DNA of 64,000 nucleotides, taken from positions 1 to 64,000 of the forward strand of contig NZ_LMUK01000042.1 in the NCBI RefSeq assembly GCF_009766005.1, written 5' to 3'. Source of the stretch: Bradyrhizobium sp. S69. Its GTDB lineage: Bacteria > Pseudomonadota > Alphaproteobacteria > Rhizobiales > Xanthobacteraceae. The notes below the pieces were generated by a model. The model did no database searches. It was not told where the DNA came from and saw only the letters and a program-made list of their open reading frames with translations. Positions 9,378-17,134 of the stretch are shown here, piece after piece; the stretch's first letter is position 1; each line of letters begins with the position of its first letter. The position numbers and the translations under genes are program-made.

Positions 9378-9409
9378 TAGACAGTAATTATCCAACGGGT
9401 TAATTTGTC
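9378..9409 (+). promoter_or_regulatory. Candidate promoter and operator of the catabolic operon
   Basis: TAGACA at 9378-9383 and TAATTT at 9401-9406, separated by 17 bases, make a plausible sigma-70-type promoter. Over the -10 region lies the imperfect palindrome AATTATCCAACGGGTTAATT at 9386-9405 (seven of nine pairs match), flanked further out by GACA and TGTC. It starts about 160 bases after the TetR gene and 35 bases before the permease start. A TetR dimer bound here would block the promoter. Confidence 0.45.
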
Positions 9410-9439
9410 CCCTGAAGCCGGCACGTGAGGGAGAGAGAT

Positions 9440-10249
9440 TTGAGCGAGTCCAAAGCGCCCGGAAGCGTCTCGAAAGCGCTGAATGTGGCGTGGATTCGCC
9501 CGTTTTTGCTGCTGATTTTCATCGTCGTGGCCTGGGATGTGGCGATCCGGCTGTTCCGGATTCCAGCCTACCAGGTGCCGGCACCGGGCGATGTCGTGGC
9601 CGTGCTCTGGAACGATTGGCCGGAGCTGTTGCGCCAGGCATGGCCCACCACCTACGCGACGCTCGGCGGATTCCTGCTGTCGGCGGCGTTCGGCATTCCG
9701 GTCGCGATGCTGATCGCGGGATCGAAGACCATCGAAAGCTACGTCTATCCGTTGCTGGTGTTCTCGCAATCGGTGCCGAAGGTCGCGATCGCGCCCTTGT
9801 TCGTGGTGTGGTTCGGCTTCGGCATCGTTCCGAAAATCATCGCCGCGTTCCTCTTAGGATTTTTTCCGGTGGTGGTCTCCGCGGTGCAAGGTTTCAAATC
9901 GGTCGACCCTGATATGGTCGATCTCGCGCGTGCGATGCAGGGCAGCCGCTTCCATGTGTTCTGCGCGGTCAATTTGCCGCACGCGATGCCGTCGATTTTC
10001 TCCGGCCTGAAAGTCTCGGTGACCTTGGCCGTGGTCGGCGCCGTGGTCGGCGAATTCGTCGGTTCCAATTCGGGCATCGGCTACGTGTTGCAGCGCTCGA
10101 TCGGGACGTTCGATTTGCCGACGATGTTTGCAGCACTGGTGATCCTGGCGCTGCTCGGTGTGATACTGTTCTGGGTGGTCGACCGGATCGAGCGTCTTGT
10201 CATTCCCTGGCATGTCAGCCAGCGCGAGGACATCATTTTCGCGGCGTGA
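9440..10249 (+). CDS. ABC transporter permease (SsuC/TauC type)
   Basis: This is a 269-residue inner-membrane permease with about six transmembrane helices. The conserved EAA-type loop is visible near FKSVDPDMVDLARAMQGS, followed by PHAMPSIFSGLKVS. It belongs to the SsuC/TauC/ThiX group that works with NMT1/SsuA-type binding proteins. TTG at 9440 (MSESKAPGSV) is chosen because a purine-rich GAGGGAGAG stretch lies just upstream; a GTG at 9425 overlaps that ribosome site. It is the first gene of the operon. The binding-protein gene follows after 130 bases that contain a family-B repeat, and the ATPase gene comes third. Confidence 0.88.
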   Translation: MSESKAPGSVSKALNVAWIRPFLLLIFIVVAWDVAIRLFRIPAYQVPAPGDVVAVLWNDWPELLRQAWPTTYATLGGFLLSAAFGIPVAMLIAGSKTIESYVYPLLVFSQSVPKVAIAPLFVVWFGFGIVPKIIAAFLLGFFPVVVSAVQGFKSVDPDMVDLARAMQGSRFHVFCAVNLPHAMPSIFSGLKVSVTLAVVGAVVGEFVGSNSGIGYVLQRSIGTFDLPTMFAALVILALLGVILFWVVDRIERLVIPWHVSQREDIIFAA

Positions 10250-10267
10250 ACGAGAAGAGATACAGAC

Positions 10268-10352
10268 CGTCATTGCGAGCGTAGCGAAGCAATCCAGTTA
10301 GGCCACAAAGGAAGAATGGATTGCTTCGTCGCTGACGCTCCTCGCAATGACG
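10268..10352. repeat. Palindromic repeat family B, copy 1
   Basis: Arms CGTCATTGCGAGCG and CTCGCAATGACG, with inner arms GAAGCAATCCAG and TGGATTGCTTCG. It lies between the permease and binding-protein genes within the operon. Other copies are at 54121, 55519 and 59609. Confidence 0.85.
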
Positions 10353-10379
10353 GAAAACAAAAGCAAAGGGAGAAATAAA

Positions 10380-11378
10380 ATGGTGCGATTAATAGTGGCG
10401 GTAGCCGCTGCCCTGATCTGGATGGGCTCAGTGGTGGCTCCGGCCGCGGCCGCCGATAAGGTCGTGCTGATGCTCAACTGGTATGTCTATGGCGAGCACG
10501 CGCCGTTTTTCTACGGCAAGGCCAAGGGCATCTATGCGGCTGAAAATATCGAGCTCGAAATTCAGGAAGGCCGCGGCTCGGCTGCGACCACCCAGGCGGT
10601 CGCGGCCAAGACCGCCGATTTCGGCTATGTCGACGTGCCCACTATGATGCGCGCGACCGTCAAGGGCGCGCCGATCATTGCGACCGGCGTGCTGCTGCAG
10701 ACCAGCCCGATGTCGGCGATGGGATTCGCCGACAAGAACATCCGCAAGCCCGAGGATATCAAGGGCAAGACCGTGGCGATCACGCCGGCGGATTCGATGA
10801 CGCAGATCTGGCCGCTGTTCCTGAAGCGGACCGGCCTCAAGGAAAGCGATTTCACCACGGTGGCCGGTGACGGCCAGACCAAGCTGAACGCGGTGATCAA
10901 CGGCCAGGCCGATCTTTTGCTCGGCTACGTGATGGACCAGTCGATGAAGATCAAGGACGCCACCGGTAAGGACGTCTATCCGATCAAGTTCGCCGACTAC
11001 GGCATCCACATGGTGAGTTCGGGCCTCGTCGCCAACACCGACTACGTCAAGACCCACACCGATCTGGTCAAGCGCTTCATGTCGGCGACCACCAAGGCGG
11101 TCGAGGCCGCTGAAAAAGATCCGAAGGGCGCGGCCCAGTCGATCCTCGATGCCAACCCCAAGGGCGGCAAGATCGACACCCTGACCCAGGGCTTCGAGCT
11201 GACGATCCCGCTGTACCGTACGCCGGAAACCAAGGGCAAGCGGCCGTTCCAGGTGACCGATCAGAACATGACCGACAGCGTCAACCTGATGGTCGAATAT
11301 GGCGGTCTCGACGCCAAGGCCAAGGACAATCCGAAGATGTTTTATACCAACGACTATCTGCCCGGCGGCGGCTCGTGA
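10380..11378 (+). CDS. ABC transporter substrate-binding protein (NMT1/THI5-like)
   Basis: This is a 332-residue periplasmic protein that captures the substrate for the adjacent permease and ATPase. The signal peptide covers about residues 1-24, ending PAAAA before DKVVLMLNWY. The N-terminus LNWYVYGEHAPFFYGKAKGI is the NMT1/ThiY pattern. The start has a good ribosome site (AAAGGGAGA); an upstream ATG at 10347 lies inside the repeat and is rejected. Relatives bind pyrimidines, riboflavin precursors, sulfonates, taurine or aromatic acids, so the sequence does not name the ligand. The downstream enzymes suggest a polyol, sugar acid or sugar derivative, which would be unusual for this transporter class. 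Confidence 0.87.
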   Translation: MVRLIVAVAAALIWMGSVVAPAAAADKVVLMLNWYVYGEHAPFFYGKAKGIYAAENIELEIQEGRGSAATTQAVAAKTADFGYVDVPTMMRATVKGAPIIATGVLLQTSPMSAMGFADKNIRKPEDIKGKTVAITPADSMTQIWPLFLKRTGLKESDFTTVAGDGQTKLNAVINGQADLLLGYVMDQSMKIKDATGKDVYPIKFADYGIHMVSSGLVANTDYVKTHTDLVKRFMSATTKAVEAAEKDPKGAAQSILDANPKGGKIDTLTQGFELTIPLYRTPETKGKRPFQVTDQNMTDSVNLMVEYGGLDAKAKDNPKMFYTNDYLPGGGS

Positions 11379-11399
11379 GCGAGCGTGTGACAAACTTAT

Positions 11400-11520
11400 C
11401 GTCGTCCCCGCGCAGGCGGGGACCCATACCCCCTGGCCTTAATTGTTGCAGAAGGTCTCCAACCCAATGGCCGAACGAAAAGTCACGGCGTATGGGTCCC
11501 TGCGTTCGCAGGGACGACGG
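11400..11520. repeat. Repeat family D, copy 2
   Basis: It starts CGTCGTCCCCGCGCAGGCGG and ends GTCCCTGCGTTCGCAGGGAC followed by GACGG. It fills most of the gap between the binding-protein and ATPase genes. Confidence 0.7.
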
Positions 11521-11553
11521 GTGGAGAGACTTCGCCTGGATGGATCCTGCTGA

Positions 11554-12402
11554 ATGAACCCAGCGACCAAAACATCGGACATCAATCAACCGGCGGCGCA
11601 TCTGCGCGTGGTGTCCGATCGCACCGCCAGCGCCACCTCAGGGATTCAACTGTCCGGGGTGTCGAAGACCTATCGGTCGCGCGACGGCGAGGTGCCGTCG
11701 TTGCGTCCGCTGGATTTCCATATCAACGAGGGCGAGTTCTTTGTCGTGGTCGGACCGTCCGGCTGCGGCAAGTCCACGCTGCTGAAAATGATATCCGGCT
11801 TGCTGCCCCCTTCGACCGGCGAAATCCTGGTCGAGGGCGAGAAGGTGACGAGCCCGCACGGCAATGTCGGGATCGTGTTTCAGAATTCGCTGCTGCTGCC
11901 GTGGCGCAACATCCTGTCCAACGTGATGCTGCCGATCGACATGAAACGGCTGCCGCGCGACGAATATCTGCCGCGCGCGAAAGCGCTGTTGAAGATGGTC
12001 GGACTCGAAGGTTTCGAGAGGAAGCTGCCGTGGCAATTGTCCGGCGGCATGCAGCAGCGCGCCTCGATCTGCCGGGCGTTGGTGCACGATCCCAAGATCA
12101 TATTAATGGACGAGCCGTTCGGCGCGCTCGATGCGATGACGCGCGAACGCATGAATGTCGAGCTGATGCGGATCCAGCGCGAAACCCGCAAGACCGTCCT
12201 GCTGATCACGCATTCGATCCCGGAAGCGGTGTTCCTGGCCGATCGGGTATTGGTGATGACCGAGCGGCCCGGCGCGATCGCGGCGATCTACGACGTGCCG
12301 ATGCCGCGGCCGCGCTCGCTGGATTCGATGGCCGATCCGGTGTTCACCGATCTGGTGCAGCGCATCCGCAAGCACTTTTTCACCCAGGGTACACTGGATT
12401 GA
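11554..12402 (+). CDS. ABC transporter ATP-binding protein (SsuB/TauB type)
   Basis: This 282-residue cytoplasmic ATPase drives the importer formed with 9440-10249 and 10380-11378. Walker A GPSGCGKS is at 67-74, the Q-loop at VFQNSLLLPW, the ABC signature LSGGM at 162-166, Walker B ILMDEP at 183-188 and the H-loop in LLITHS. The PWR after the Q-loop is typical of nitrate/sulfonate/taurine ATPases. An N-terminal extension of about 30 residues precedes the domain. The enolase-superfamily gene begins five bases after the stop, which ties transport to the catabolic genes. Confidence 0.9.
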   Translation: MNPATKTSDINQPAAHLRVVSDRTASATSGIQLSGVSKTYRSRDGEVPSLRPLDFHINEGEFFVVVGPSGCGKSTLLKMISGLLPPSTGEILVEGEKVTSPHGNVGIVFQNSLLLPWRNILSNVMLPIDMKRLPRDEYLPRAKALLKMVGLEGFERKLPWQLSGGMQQRASICRALVHDPKIILMDEPFGALDAMTRERMNVELMRIQRETRKTVLLITHSIPEAVFLADRVLVMTERPGAIAAIYDVPMPRPRSLDSMADPVFTDLVQRIRKHFFTQGTLD

Positions 12403-12407
12403 GTCCG

Positions 12408-13802
12408 ATGCGTTTGGCGGTGCGCGATATCGCGTTTTTCGAGCGGCCGGTGGCATTCGTGCGGCCGTTCCGGTTCGGCGCCGTGGTCATCAATGCCGCG
12501 TCGCAGATGTTCGTTCGCGTCGAAATCGAGGTCGAAGGCAAAGGTCCTTCAGTTGGCGCCAGCGCGGAAATGCTGGTTCCAAAGTGGTTCGACAAGCGCG
12601 CGCATCTCAGCCCGGACGAGACCGTTACCGAATTGCGCCGCTCGCTGCTTATCGCGCGCGATCTCTATCTCGGACACAAGGGCTTTGACACCGCGTTCGG
12701 TCTGCACGCCGCCTGCATCGGCGCGCAGGTCGAAGCCTGTGCGAAAGAAGACATTCCGCCGCTGGCGGCGGCCTATGGCCCCGCCGAAATCGATAAAGCC
12801 ATTCTCGACGCGCTGTTGCGCAGCGCCGGGGTCAATTTCTTCGACGGCATGATCGGCAATATCTCCGGCATCGATGCGCGGCTGTCGCCGGATCTGGCGA
12901 ATGGCGACATCGCGCAGTTTCTCAGCGATCGAAAGCGGCTGGAACGCGTCGCGATCCGCCACACCGTCGGTCTCGACGACAAGGTCGAGGGCGCGGGCGG
13001 CGTCGCGGACGCGAAAGAAAACACCGGCGCCCGCTTTTTCAAGCTGAAACTCAACGGCGATCCCGACGCCGACGCCGCGCGACTGATCCGGATCGGCAAT
13101 GAGCTCGCCACTTTGGCCTATGACTACCGCGTTTCGCTGGATGCCAACGAGCAATATGCCGACCTCGTGGCGCTGGGCGCTTTGATGGATCGGCTCGATC
13201 GCGACGGCGCGCTGCGGCCGATCGCGGCAAAGCTGCTTTATATCGAGCAACCGATGCCGCGCGATATCACCCGGCAATCGCCGCTCGGCCGACTGAGCGG
13301 CCGCGACTTCATCATCGACGAAGCCGACGATTCCTACGACGCATTTCCCGCTGCCCGGGCGCTCGGCTATCGCGGCATCTCGTCGAAATCCTGCAAAGGC
13401 ATCTACAAGTCGGTGGTCAACGCGACGCGGGCGGCGAAATGGAGTTCCGGCAGCGAAACGTTCTTCGTCACCGGCGAAGACCTGACCTGCCAGGCTGGCC
13501 TTGCCGTGCAGCAGGACCTCGCGCTCGGCGCGTTGATCGGCGTCAGCCACGCCGAGCGCAACGGCCATCATTATGTCGATGGTTTTGCCGATACGCCGCC
13601 GGCCGAGGCGCAAGCGTTTCTCGCCGCCCATCGCGATCTCTATGTCAACGACGACGGCAAGGTGCGGCTTTCCATTCGCGACGGCGATCTGCTGACGGGA
13701 TCGCTGGTCGCACCGGGTTTTGCGACGTCGGTCCATCCTGACTGGTCGTCGCTGCCGTCCCTCGAACAGCCAAAAGCAAGAACACAGGAGCAAACACTAT
13801 GA
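12408..13802 (+). CDS. Enolase-superfamily protein (mandelate racemase/muconate lactonizing enzyme-like)
   Basis: This is a 464-residue TIM-barrel enzyme. The superfamily residues are in order: a K-x-K pair at 212/214 (FKLKLNGD), the metal ligands Asp245 (SLDANEQY), Glu280 (YIEQP) and Asp304 (IIDEAD), and a second base Lys327 (GISSKSCKG). This layout supports abstraction of the proton alpha to a carboxylate, usually for acid-sugar dehydration or racemisation. It is longer and more divergent than classical sugar-acid dehydratases, with extended N- and C-terminal parts. The start is the ATG five bases after the ATPase stop. The stop overlaps the next ATG (ATGA). The likely role is the dehydratase or epimerase of the operon; the substrate is unknown. 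Confidence 0.8.
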   Translation: MRLAVRDIAFFERPVAFVRPFRFGAVVINAASQMFVRVEIEVEGKGPSVGASAEMLVPKWFDKRAHLSPDETVTELRRSLLIARDLYLGHKGFDTAFGLHAACIGAQVEACAKEDIPPLAAAYGPAEIDKAILDALLRSAGVNFFDGMIGNISGIDARLSPDLANGDIAQFLSDRKRLERVAIRHTVGLDDKVEGAGGVADAKENTGARFFKLKLNGDPDADAARLIRIGNELATLAYDYRVSLDANEQYADLVALGALMDRLDRDGALRPIAAKLLYIEQPMPRDITRQSPLGRLSGRDFIIDEADDSYDAFPAARALGYRGISSKSCKGIYKSVVNATRAAKWSSGSETFFVTGEDLTCQAGLAVQQDLALGALIGVSHAERNGHHYVDGFADTPPAEAQAFLAAHRDLYVNDDGKVRLSIRDGDLLTGSLVAPGFATSVHPDWSSLPSLEQPKARTQEQTL

Positions 13803-14950
13803 CGACCAAACGTCTCGGCGTGATCATGAACGGGATCACCGGCCGCATGGGCCTGAACCAGCATCTGATCCGCTCGATTGTGGCGATCAGGGATTCCGGC
13901 GGCGTGCAGCTTTCGAACGGCGACCGCATGATGCCGGATCCGATCCTGGTCGGCCGCGATGCCGACAAGGTCGAGCGCCTGGCCAAGCGCTTCAATGTCG
14001 AACGCTGGACCACCGATCTCGACCAGGCGCTGTCCGACAAGAACGACAGCATTTTCTTCGACGCCGCGACCACGCAGGCGCGTCCCTCGCTGCTGACCCA
14101 GGCGATCAACGCCGGCAAACACGTCTATTGCGAGAAGCCGATCGCGACCAATCTCGATGAAGCGGTGGCGGTGCTGCGATTGGCGCAAGCCAAGGGCGTC
14201 AAGCACGGCACCGTGCAGGATAAGCTGTTCCTGCCGGGCCTGAAGAAGCTGGCGTTCCTGCGCGATTCCGGTTTCTTCGGCCGCATGCTCTCGGTGCGCG
14301 GCGAATTCGGCTACTGGGTGTTCGAAGGCGGCTGGCAGGAGGCGCAGCGGCCGTCCTGGAACTATCGCAGCGAAGACGGCGGCGGCATCATTCTCGACAT
14401 GGTCTGCCACTGGCGCTACGTGCTCGACAATCTGTTCGGCGAAGTCGAGAGCGTCAGCTGCACCGGCACCACCGACATTCCCGAGCGCTTCGACGAGAAG
14501 AACAAGAAATACACCGCGACCGCGGACGATTCCGCCTACGCGACCTTTCGCCTCAAGGGCGGCGTGATCGCGCACATCAACATGTCCTGGGTCACGCGGG
14601 TATATCGCGACGATCTCGTCACCTTCCAGGTCGATGGCACCCATGGCTCGGCGGTGGCGGGCCTGACCGATTGCGTGATCCAGGCGCGGCAGGCGACACC
14701 GCGGCCGGTGTGGAATCCGGACGAGAAGCGCACGCATGATTTCTATGCCGATTGGCAGAAGCTGCCGGAGAACGTCAGCTACGATAACGGCTTCAAGGAG
14801 CAGTGGGAGATGTTCATCCGCCACGTCTGCGAGGACGCGCCCTATAAATATACGCTGCTGGAGGGCGCCAAGGGCGTGCAGCTTGCCGAATGCGCGCTGC
14901 AGAGTTGGCGTGAACGGCGCTGGGTCGACGTTGCTCCGATCAAGGTGTGA
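13799..14950 (+). CDS. Gfo/Idh/MocA-family oxidoreductase
   Basis: This is a 383-residue NAD(P)-dependent dehydrogenase. The N-terminal Rossmann fold begins RLGVIMNGITGRMG. The catalytic lysine motif CEKPIA is at 111-116, and a D-x-x-x-H pair at Asp200/His204 (ILDMVCHW) sits where the family's proton-relay residues usually lie. The family oxidises hydroxyl groups of sugars, inositols and glycosides, including C3 oxidation to 3-keto sugars. It overlaps the upstream gene by four bases and is followed ten bases later by the DUF993 gene. It probably performs the first oxidation in this pathway, but neither the substrate nor the position of oxidation can be read from the sequence. Confidence 0.85.
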   Translation: MTTKRLGVIMNGITGRMGLNQHLIRSIVAIRDSGGVQLSNGDRMMPDPILVGRDADKVERLAKRFNVERWTTDLDQALSDKNDSIFFDAATTQARPSLLTQAINAGKHVYCEKPIATNLDEAVAVLRLAQAKGVKHGTVQDKLFLPGLKKLAFLRDSGFFGRMLSVRGEFGYWVFEGGWQEAQRPSWNYRSEDGGGIILDMVCHWRYVLDNLFGEVESVSCTGTTDIPERFDEKNKKYTATADDSAYATFRLKGGVIAHINMSWVTRVYRDDLVTFQVDGTHGSAVAGLTDCVIQARQATPRPVWNPDEKRTHDFYADWQKLPENVSYDNGFKEQWEMFIRHVCEDAPYKYTLLEGAKGVQLAECALQSWRERRWVDVAPIKV

Positions 14951-14960
14951 GGATCAAGCC

Positions 14961-16154
14961 ATGAACAAGCCGGTTTTGTCCGTCTCGTCGCTGTCGCTGA
15001 AATTGCCCACCGGCACTCGCGAGATCGAGACCTATCGCCTCGCGGCATCACGAACGTTTCCGGCCAAACTTGAAGGCACGTTGAACCGCGTGGCGTTTTC
15101 CGCAGCGCATGTCGTCGCCGATCCGCTGGCCGATGTCGATCCGTGGCTGAGCGCCGCGGTCGATTGGGACAGGACCATCGCCTTTCGCGAACATGTCTGG
15201 GACCTCGGTCTCGGCGTCGCCGAAGCGATGGATACCGCGCAGCGCGGCATGGGACTGGACTGGCCGACCTCGCTGGAACTGATCACGCGTTCGGTGAGGG
15301 CGGCGAAGGCGAGGGGCGGCGCGCTGGTGTTTTCCGGCGCCGGCACTGATCATCTCGCGGTCGAGGATGCCAGGACGATCGACGACGTGATCCGCGCCTA
15401 TGAGGAACAAATCGCGGCGGTCGAGAAGGCCGGTGGCCGGATCATCCTGATGGCGTCGCGGGCACTGGCGAAGCTCGGCCGCAACGCGGACGACTACGCC
15501 AAAGTCTATGACCGCGTGCTGTCGCAGGTCCGCGAGCCCGTGATCATCCATTGGCTCGGCGACATGTTCGATCCGGCGCTGGCGAATTACTGGGGCACGG
15601 CGAGCCTCGACCAGGCGATGGATATCGCGGTCGGCATCATCAACGCCAATGCCGCCAAGGTCGATGGCGTAAAAGTTTCGTTGCTCGACAAGCAGCGCGA
15701 GATCGACATGCGCCGGCGGCTCGATCAACGCGTCAAGATGTATACCGGCGACGATTTCAACTACGCCGAACTGATTGCCGGCGACGCGCAGGGCTTTTCG
15801 CATGCGCTGCTCGGCATCTTCGATGCGATCGCGCCGGCGGCGTCCTATGCGCTGTCGCGGCTCGCGGCGGGCGACGAGGCCGGTTTCCGCGACGTGCTGG
15901 AACCAACGGTGCCGCTGTCGCGTCATATCTTCAAGGCGCCGACACGCTTCTACAAGACCGGCGTGGTGTTCATGGCCTATCTCAATGGCCATCAGGATCA
16001 TTTTACGATGGTCGGCGGGCAGGAGAGCACGCGATCGACCTTGCATCTGGCCGAACTGTTTCGCCTGGCCGACAAAGCAGGGTTGCTGGCAAATCCGGAA
16101 GTAGCGACGCGGCGGATGAAGGCCGTGCTCGCGCTGCGAGGCATCGAACCCTGA
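14961..16154 (+). CDS. DUF993 protein, dihydrodipicolinate-synthase-like TIM barrel
   Basis: This 397-residue cytoplasmic protein matches the DUF993 family as I recognise it. Conserved segments include GMGLDWPTSLELI at about 96-108, VFSGAGTDHL, VIIHWLGDMFDPAL, the lysine-rich VDGVKVSLLDKQREIDMR, and GDDFNYAELIAGD. The family is often annotated as dihydrodipicolinate synthase-like, so an aldolase or retro-aldol role is plausible; I am not aware of an established reaction. The lysine in GVKVSLLDK could form a Schiff base. The start ATG follows the oxidoreductase stop by ten bases. The stop overlaps the next start (TGATG). Confidence 0.8.
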   Translation: MNKPVLSVSSLSLKLPTGTREIETYRLAASRTFPAKLEGTLNRVAFSAAHVVADPLADVDPWLSAAVDWDRTIAFREHVWDLGLGVAEAMDTAQRGMGLDWPTSLELITRSVRAAKARGGALVFSGAGTDHLAVEDARTIDDVIRAYEEQIAAVEKAGGRIILMASRALAKLGRNADDYAKVYDRVLSQVREPVIIHWLGDMFDPALANYWGTASLDQAMDIAVGIINANAAKVDGVKVSLLDKQREIDMRRRLDQRVKMYTGDDFNYAELIAGDAQGFSHALLGIFDAIAPAASYALSRLAAGDEAGFRDVLEPTVPLSRHIFKAPTRFYKTGVVFMAYLNGHQDHFTMVGGQESTRSTLHLAELFRLADKAGLLANPEVATRRMKAVLALRGIEP

Positions 16155-17017
16155 TGCGGGACTTTTCCGCCGACCATCGCTGGCTGTCGCTCAATACCGC
16201 GACGGTTCGCAAGCAGGGCGACCTTGTGCACATCGTCGAGGCCTGTGCGCGGCATGGCATTCGTGCCATCGATCCCTGGCGCGACCAGGTCGCTTCCATC
16301 GGTCTTGATCGCGCGGTACGCGCGGTGCGCGATGCCGGGCTTGAACTATCGGGCTATTGCCGCGGCGGCATGTTTACCTCGGACGCCGCGCGCCGCATCG
16401 AAGTGCGCGACGACAATCGCCGCGCCATCGATGAAGCCGTGGCGCTGGGCGCCCCCTGCATCGTGCTGGTGGCCGGCGGCCTGCCGCAATATTCGCGGCC
16501 GGGCAGTGCGGCCTCCAGGGACATCGTCAAGGCGCGGACGCAGGTCACCGATGCGATCGCCGAAATGCTGGTCTATGCGAGCGAAGCCAAGATGCCGCTG
16601 GCGATCGAGCCGCTGCATCCGGCCTATGCCGCGGACCGCGCCTGCGTCAATACGACGATGCAGGCGCTGGATATTTGCGACCAACTGGACCCGCAACGCA
16701 CCGGCGCACTCGGTGTTGCGCTCGATGTCTATCACATCTGGTGGGATCCGGAGGTGTTGCCGCAGATCGCGCGCGCCGGCCAGGATCGCCTGCTCGCGTT
16801 TCACGTCTGCGACTGGATGGTGCCGACTAAGGACATCCTCAACGACCGCGGCATGATGGGCGACGGCGTCATCGACATCAGGTCGCTGCGCTCGGCGGTC
16901 GAGGCGGAAGGATTTTCAGGCTATTCCGAGATCGAGATCTTTTCCAACGCCTGGTGGGACAGACCGATCGACGAAGTTTTGCAGACCTGCATCGAGAGAC
17001 ATCGGTCGGCGGTCTGA
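16154..17017 (+). CDS. Sugar phosphate isomerase/epimerase-like TIM barrel protein
   Basis: This is a 287-residue protein of the xylose-isomerase-like (AP-endonuclease 2) fold. Four probable metal ligands occur at the usual positions: Glu152 (IEPLHP), Asp191 (LDVYHIWWD), His217 (FHVCDW) and Glu261 (EIEIFSN). The RGMMGDGVIDI segment lies where substrate phosphate or hydroxyls bind in relatives. The family includes ketose 3-epimerases, inosose dehydratases and enzymes that cleave 3-keto glycosides. It overlaps the DUF993 stop by one base and is the last gene of the tightly packed operon. With the Gfo/Idh/MocA partner it may act on an oxidised sugar or inosose. Confidence 0.82.
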   Translation: MRDFSADHRWLSLNTATVRKQGDLVHIVEACARHGIRAIDPWRDQVASIGLDRAVRAVRDAGLELSGYCRGGMFTSDAARRIEVRDDNRRAIDEAVALGAPCIVLVAGGLPQYSRPGSAASRDIVKARTQVTDAIAEMLVYASEAKMPLAIEPLHPAYAADRACVNTTMQALDICDQLDPQRTGALGVALDVYHIWWDPEVLPQIARAGQDRLLAFHVCDWMVPTKDILNDRGMMGDGVIDIRSLRSAVEAEGFSGYSEIEIFSNAWWDRPIDEVLQTCIERHRSAV

Positions 17018-17134
17018 GCGCTTAGCGAGCGAGATCGCGGGTATCCTGTCGTCGGCATATCTTGTTCCGATCCCGTTGCCGTGCTTTCTGGTGCCGAGCG
17101 CTGCCGCCTGGGGCGTGCGTGAGCCGATAGAAGT

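Noticed and set aside
10347-10379. Earlier ATG for the NMT1-like binding protein
   Set aside because: It lies at the end of a family-B repeat and would add a charged stretch in front of the signal peptide. The ATG at 10380 has a good ribosome site and a clean signal peptide.
11901-12407. N-terminal extension of the enolase-superfamily gene into the ATPase gene
   Set aside because: The extension is the shifted frame of the ATPase gene. The ATG at 12408 directly after the ATPase stop fits the tight operon layout.
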